DNA from: an uncultured Acetatifactor sp.
Lineage (GTDB): Bacteria > Bacillota > Clostridia > Lachnospirales > Lachnospiraceae
DNA: 25,552 nucleotides
Direction of reading: 5' to 3'
Assembly: GCA_910585615.1 (NCBI GenBank)
Contig: CAJUFO010000062.1
Span: 1 to 25,552, forward strand
Position 1 is the stretch's first letter. Every line of letters begins with the position of its first letter. The notes under the pieces are model-generated. The model saw only the letters and a program-made list of their open reading frames with translations. It made no database searches and was not told the origin of the DNA. Both the position numbers and the translations under genes were made by a program. Below, one piece after another: positions 22,470 to 25,552 of this stretch.

Positions 22470-24398
22470 TTGAAGTCTATAGAAATTGACATTGAGACGT
22501 ACAGCGATGTGGATTTGTCCAAATGTGGCGTTTACAGATATTCTTCCTCGCCTAATTTTGAGATTCTGCTGTTTGGGTATAGCGTGGATGGCGGGGAAGT
22601 GCGGGTGGTTGATTTATGCCAGGGAGAAAACATCCCTGTGGAAATCCTGGCGGCGATCTCAGATGAGTCTGTCACCAAGTGGGCATTTAATGCCATGTTC
22701 GAGAGGGTGTGCCTGTCAAATTACCTTGGGGAATGGCTGGAGCCGGAATCGTGGAAATGCTCCATGGTCTGGTCTGCCACGCTTGGCCTTCCGCTGTCTT
22801 TGGAAAATGTGGGCGCGGTGCTTGGGCTGGAAAAGCAGAAGCTGTCGGAAGGGAAAGACCTGATCCGGTATTTCTGTGTCCCCTGCAAGCCGACCAAGGC
22901 GAACGGCGGCCGGACACGGAACCTGCCGGAGCATGACAGGGAGAAGTGGGGGCGGTTCAAAGCCTATAACCTGCGCGATGTGGAAGCAGAAATGCAGATA
23001 CAGCAGAGGCTTGCCAAGTTCCCGGTTCCGGATTTTGTGTGGGAGGAATACTGGCAGGACCAGGAGATCAACGACCGGGGCATCGGGGTGGATATGGAGA
23101 TGGTCGCGCAGGCAATCGCCATGGATGGCCGTTCCAAGTCGGAGCTGTCAGCCGCCATGCAGAAACTGACGGAACTGGAGAACCCCAATTCCGTGCAGCA
23201 GATGAAGCAGTGGCTTTCGGAGAACGGGATGGAGACGGATTCCCTTGATAAAAAGGCGGTGGCGGAACTGTTAAAGACTGCGCCGGAGCCTTTGGGGGAG
23301 GCACTTGCCCTGCGGCAGCAGCTTGCAAAGTCCTCGGTGAAGAAATACCAGGCGATGGAGAATGCGGTGTGCGCGGACAGACGTGCGCACGGGATGTTCC
23401 AGTTTTACGGAGCTAACAGGACCGGCCGGTATAGCGGCCGCATTATACAGTTGCAGAATCTGCCCCAGAACCATATCCCGGATCTGGCACAGGCGCGGGA
23501 ACTTGTGAAAGCCGGGGATTACGATGCCCTTGCTATGCTCTATGAGGACATCCCGGATACGCTCTCACAGCTCATCCGCACGGCTTTCGTGCCGCAGGGC
23601 GGAAGGAAGTTCATCGTGGCGGACTTTTCCGCAATCGAGGCGAGGGTGATCGCATGGATCGCCGGGGAGCGGTGGCGGATCAAGGTGTTCGAGGGCGGCG
23701 GTGACATTTACTGTGCCTCGGCAAGCCAGATGTTCCATGTGCCTGTGGAAAAGCACGGCGTGAACGGGAATCTGCGGCAGAAAGGCAAGATAGCGGAACT
23801 GGCCCTCGGCTATGGCGGATCAGTCGGGGCATTGAAATCCATGGGCGCGCTGGAGATGGGGCTTGCGGAAGAAGAGCTGCAGCCGCTTGTGTCAGCATGG
23901 CGGGATTCCAACCCAAGCATCACGGAGTTCTGGTGGGCGGTCGACCGCGCAGTGAAGGAATGCATCAAAAAGAGGGTGCCAACGGAAACACACGGCATCC
24001 GCTTCAGCTATGAAAGCGGGATGCTGTTTATCACGCTTTTTTCCGGACGGCGGCTTGCGTATGTGAAGCCGCGCATTGGGGAGAACCGTTTCGGCGGGGA
24101 GTCCGTCACTTACATGGGCGTGGGCGGCACGAAGAAATGGGAGCGGCTGGAAAGCTATGGTCCCAAGTTTGTGGAGAACATCGTGCAGGCGGTCAGCCGG
24201 GATATCCTCTGCTATGCCATGCGGACTTTACGGAACTGTGCAATCGTCGCACACGTCCATGATGAGGTCATCATTGAGGCGGACAGGAGGATGTCCCTTC
24301 CTGCTGTATGTGAACAGATGGGAAGGACGCCGCCCTGGGCGAAAGGGCTGCTGCTCCGGGCAGATGGCTATGAATGCGATTTTTACCAGAAGGATTAG
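22470..24398 (+). CDS. Family A DNA polymerase, phage type
   Basis: A 642-residue polymerase. The N-terminal 3'-5' exonuclease keeps DIETYS with Asp7 and Glu9, and YNLRDVEAEM as a later exo motif. Polymerase motif A is VADFSAIEARV (Asp385, Glu390) and motif C is HVHDEVI (Asp598, Glu599). AELALGYGGSVGALKSMGA is the fingers segment. There is no 5' nuclease domain. It starts with TTG 22470, nine bases after AAAGGAG. It should replicate or repair the mobile element. The pairing with DUF2800, DUF2815 and a VapE-type primase is a recurrent phage replication module. Confidence 0.94.
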   Translation: MKSIEIDIETYSDVDLSKCGVYRYSSSPNFEILLFGYSVDGGEVRVVDLCQGENIPVEILAAISDESVTKWAFNAMFERVCLSNYLGEWLEPESWKCSMVWSATLGLPLSLENVGAVLGLEKQKLSEGKDLIRYFCVPCKPTKANGGRTRNLPEHDREKWGRFKAYNLRDVEAEMQIQQRLAKFPVPDFVWEEYWQDQEINDRGIGVDMEMVAQAIAMDGRSKSELSAAMQKLTELENPNSVQQMKQWLSENGMETDSLDKKAVAELLKTAPEPLGEALALRQQLAKSSVKKYQAMENAVCADRRAHGMFQFYGANRTGRYSGRIIQLQNLPQNHIPDLAQARELVKAGDYDALAMLYEDIPDTLSQLIRTAFVPQGGRKFIVADFSAIEARVIAWIAGERWRIKVFEGGGDIYCASASQMFHVPVEKHGVNGNLRQKGKIAELALGYGGSVGALKSMGALEMGLAEEELQPLVSAWRDSNPSITEFWWAVDRAVKECIKKRVPTETHGIRFSYESGMLFITLFSGRRLAYVKPRIGENRFGGESVTYMGVGGTKKWERLESYGPKFVENIVQAVSRDILCYAMRTLRNCAIVAHVHDEVIIEADRRMSLPAVCEQMGRTPPWAKGLLLRADGYECDFYQKD

Positions 24399-24412
24399 GC
24401 AGGGGGTGCATG

Positions 24413-24742
24413 ATGGAACGGCTGCGGATTGAATACGGGACGGGATATATGGAGCTGAACATTGAGGCGTTCTTCCCCTGCAAGATGCCGGCGGCAAGGA
24501 AAGCCGCGAGGCTCATCAATTCATACTGCTCTGATGAAACGAGGGCGGAGCTGCTTTCGGAGCTGCGGGAGATGGCGGACGGGTACAAGGCCCTCTGCGT
24601 TATGTACAGAGAAATAGAGGAGGCGCTTCCTGCGGATACCCCGGAGCGGAGGCACTGGAGGGCGCAGTTCAACAAAACGGAAGTCCTCCGCAAAAGGATG
24701 GAGGGGAATATCAGATTGATCACAGGAGGCGGAAAGGAATGA
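24413..24742 (+). CDS. Hypothetical protein of the replication module
   Basis: A 109-residue protein (MERLRIEYGTGYMELNIEAF). It is Ala/Arg/Glu-rich and helical. An ATG three bases earlier (24410) is the alternative start; AGGGGG at 24401-24406 fits 24413 better. The 3' end overlaps the next start (ATGA). No known domain. Confidence 0.7.
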   Translation: MERLRIEYGTGYMELNIEAFFPCKMPAARKAARLINSYCSDETRAELLSELREMADGYKALCVMYREIEEALPADTPERRHWRAQFNKTEVLRKRMEGNIRLITGGGKE

Positions 24743-24930
24743 GCAGGGCGGCAATGCAGGGGTGCAGGGCGCACAGTGACTGTTTCGCAAACAGGGGCGG
24801 CGTCTGCACCTGCTTGAAGGACAATGACTTTGGCGGGAGGGACTGCCCGTTTTACAAGCCTGCGGACACAGTCCGGGAAGGCCGGCGCAGGCAGAATGGA
24901 GGTATGGTTGATGGGAATCAGCAGATATAA
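24739..24930 (+). CDS. Small Cys-rich protein
   Basis: A 63-residue protein with SDCFANRGGVCTCLKDNDFGGRDCPFYK: five Cys plus one His in the first 35 residues, a likely zinc-binding knuckle. ATGA overlap with the previous gene and 20-base overlap with the next suggest translational coupling. Function unknown. Confidence 0.65.
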   Translation: MSRAAMQGCRAHSDCFANRGGVCTCLKDNDFGGRDCPFYKPADTVREGRRRQNGGMVDGNQQI

Positions 24931-25342
24931 CAGCGAGGGATACAGCGACCCGACGAGCCATGCGGCGTTATCGGGAATCCAGAAGGAGGAAAAGGCGGCG
25001 AAGCGGGCATACCGGCCGCTTGTCTATATATGCTCCCCGTTTGCCGGGGACACGGAAGGCAACACGCAGAAAGCAAGGAGGTACAGCAGGTTTGCAGTGA
25101 AGAACGGCGCGATCCCGTTCGCCCCGCACCTGCTCTTTCCGCAGTTTTTGGATGACGGGAAGCCTGCGGAGCGGGCAATCGGCATGTTCGCAGGGCTGGT
25201 GCTTTTGGGGAAGTGTGAGCAGTTGTGGGTGTTCGGCGGCACCATATCCACGGGGATGGCGGCGGAGATTGAGAAGGCGGAAAAACGGGATATGCCGGTC
25301 CGCTATTTCACAGAAAATTGTGAGGAGGTTGGATTATCTTGA
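24911..25342 (+). CDS. DUF4406 protein (nucleoside deoxyribosyltransferase-like fold)
   Basis: A 143-residue protein. YICSPFAGDTEGNTQKARRYSRF, GAIPFAPHLLFPQFLDDG and LWVFGGTISTGMAAEIEKAEK match the DUF4406 pattern, related to nucleoside 2-deoxyribosyltransferases. The SPFAGD and TISTGMAAEIE segments form the putative nucleotide site. It may act on nucleotides during phage replication; the activity is not shown. ATG 24911 has GGAGG eight bases upstream. Confidence 0.85.
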   Translation: MGISRYNSEGYSDPTSHAALSGIQKEEKAAKRAYRPLVYICSPFAGDTEGNTQKARRYSRFAVKNGAIPFAPHLLFPQFLDDGKPAERAIGMFAGLVLLGKCEQLWVFGGTISTGMAAEIEKAEKRDMPVRYFTENCEEVGLS

Positions 25343-25552
25343 AAATGACATTTTACACGGCGAACTGCAGGGGGAACGCAAAGAACAGCTTATATCCCAA
25401 CAGGCGCGTCATTGACAATGAGGATGACTGCATGGAGGTGGTGGCGTTCGACCATGTGTGCGCGGAATTCAAGGGCTGCCGCAGGAGCGGGGACAATTTC
25501 CTCTCCTGCGATGTGGACGTGATGGACTGCGACAATTCCCATTCCGACAATC
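25339..25552 (+). CDS. VapE/primase-polymerase-like replication protein, 3' end beyond window
   Basis: Only the first 71 codons are in the window. TTG 25339 overlaps the previous stop; GAGGAGG at 25322-25328 supports it. AKNSLYPNRRVIDNEDD, VAFDHVCAEFKG and SCDVDVMDCDNSHSDN match the N-terminus of VapE-type proteins, whose Asp-rich core (here Asp-Val-Asp then DCDN) is the metal site of an archaeo-eukaryotic primase-like domain. In this family a helicase domain follows. It should initiate or prime replication together with the polymerase at 22470-24398. Confidence 0.82.
   Translation, partial: MKMTFYTANCRGNAKNSLYPNRRVIDNEDDCMEVVAFDHVCAEFKGCRRSGDNFLSCDVDVMDCDNSHSDN

Overview
The window reads as a chromosome segment of an endospore-forming gut Firmicute, most likely a Lachnospiraceae relative. 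This is inferred from gene content: a T-box-controlled tyrS, spoIVA, clostridial-type nucleoside salvage genes, and GC-rich host genes on one strand. The host part (about 1-11820) carries the tyrS T-box leader and tyrS; a lipoprotein serpin; spoIVA with an unusual promoter/hairpin/ribosome-site arrangement; a purine/pyrimidine salvage group (punA, cdd, NCS2 permease); a membrane-anchored MutS-like ATPase; a 55-residue membrane protein; a YjjG-like HAD nucleotidase; and a GH89 alpha-N-acetylglucosaminidase remnant that has lost both ends.

From 11821 the character changes to AT-rich accessory DNA. The GH89 remnant stops exactly where a 56-bp terminal inverted repeat begins. Its partner lies at 14721-14776. 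The repeats enclose one large GTPase-like gene of unrecognised family and no transposase. In front of that gene sit a promoter, two tandem intrinsic terminators and a 9-nt segment that can pair with the second terminator's 5' arm, so a conditional attenuator is likely. This boxed unit is my best candidate for an undescribed system. After it come about 600 bases of hairpins and repeats, then a tetR-MFS efflux operon with a consensus promoter and candidate operator.

From 17409 there is a stand-alone OmpR/PhoB-type winged-helix regulator, then a convergent, low-GC Mrr-like PD-(D/E)XK nuclease gene. At 19200-19243 four CTAC motifs spaced exactly 11 bp lie just upstream of a TATAAT box, the geometry expected of an OmpR/PhoB-type binding site. 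A short transcript region with two terminators follows.

From 19626 to the window end a GC-rich phage-type replication module runs rightward with tight spacing: a small sigma-like factor, two small proteins, a DUF2800 nuclease-like protein, a DUF2815 ssDNA-binding-like protein, a family A DNA polymerase, two small proteins, a DUF4406 protein and the start of a VapE-type primase. No integrase, structural phage gene, tRNA, rRNA or CRISPR array is visible. The right end of the accessory region and the missing 3' part of the GH89 gene lie outside the window. All family assignments come from reading motifs; no database search was run.
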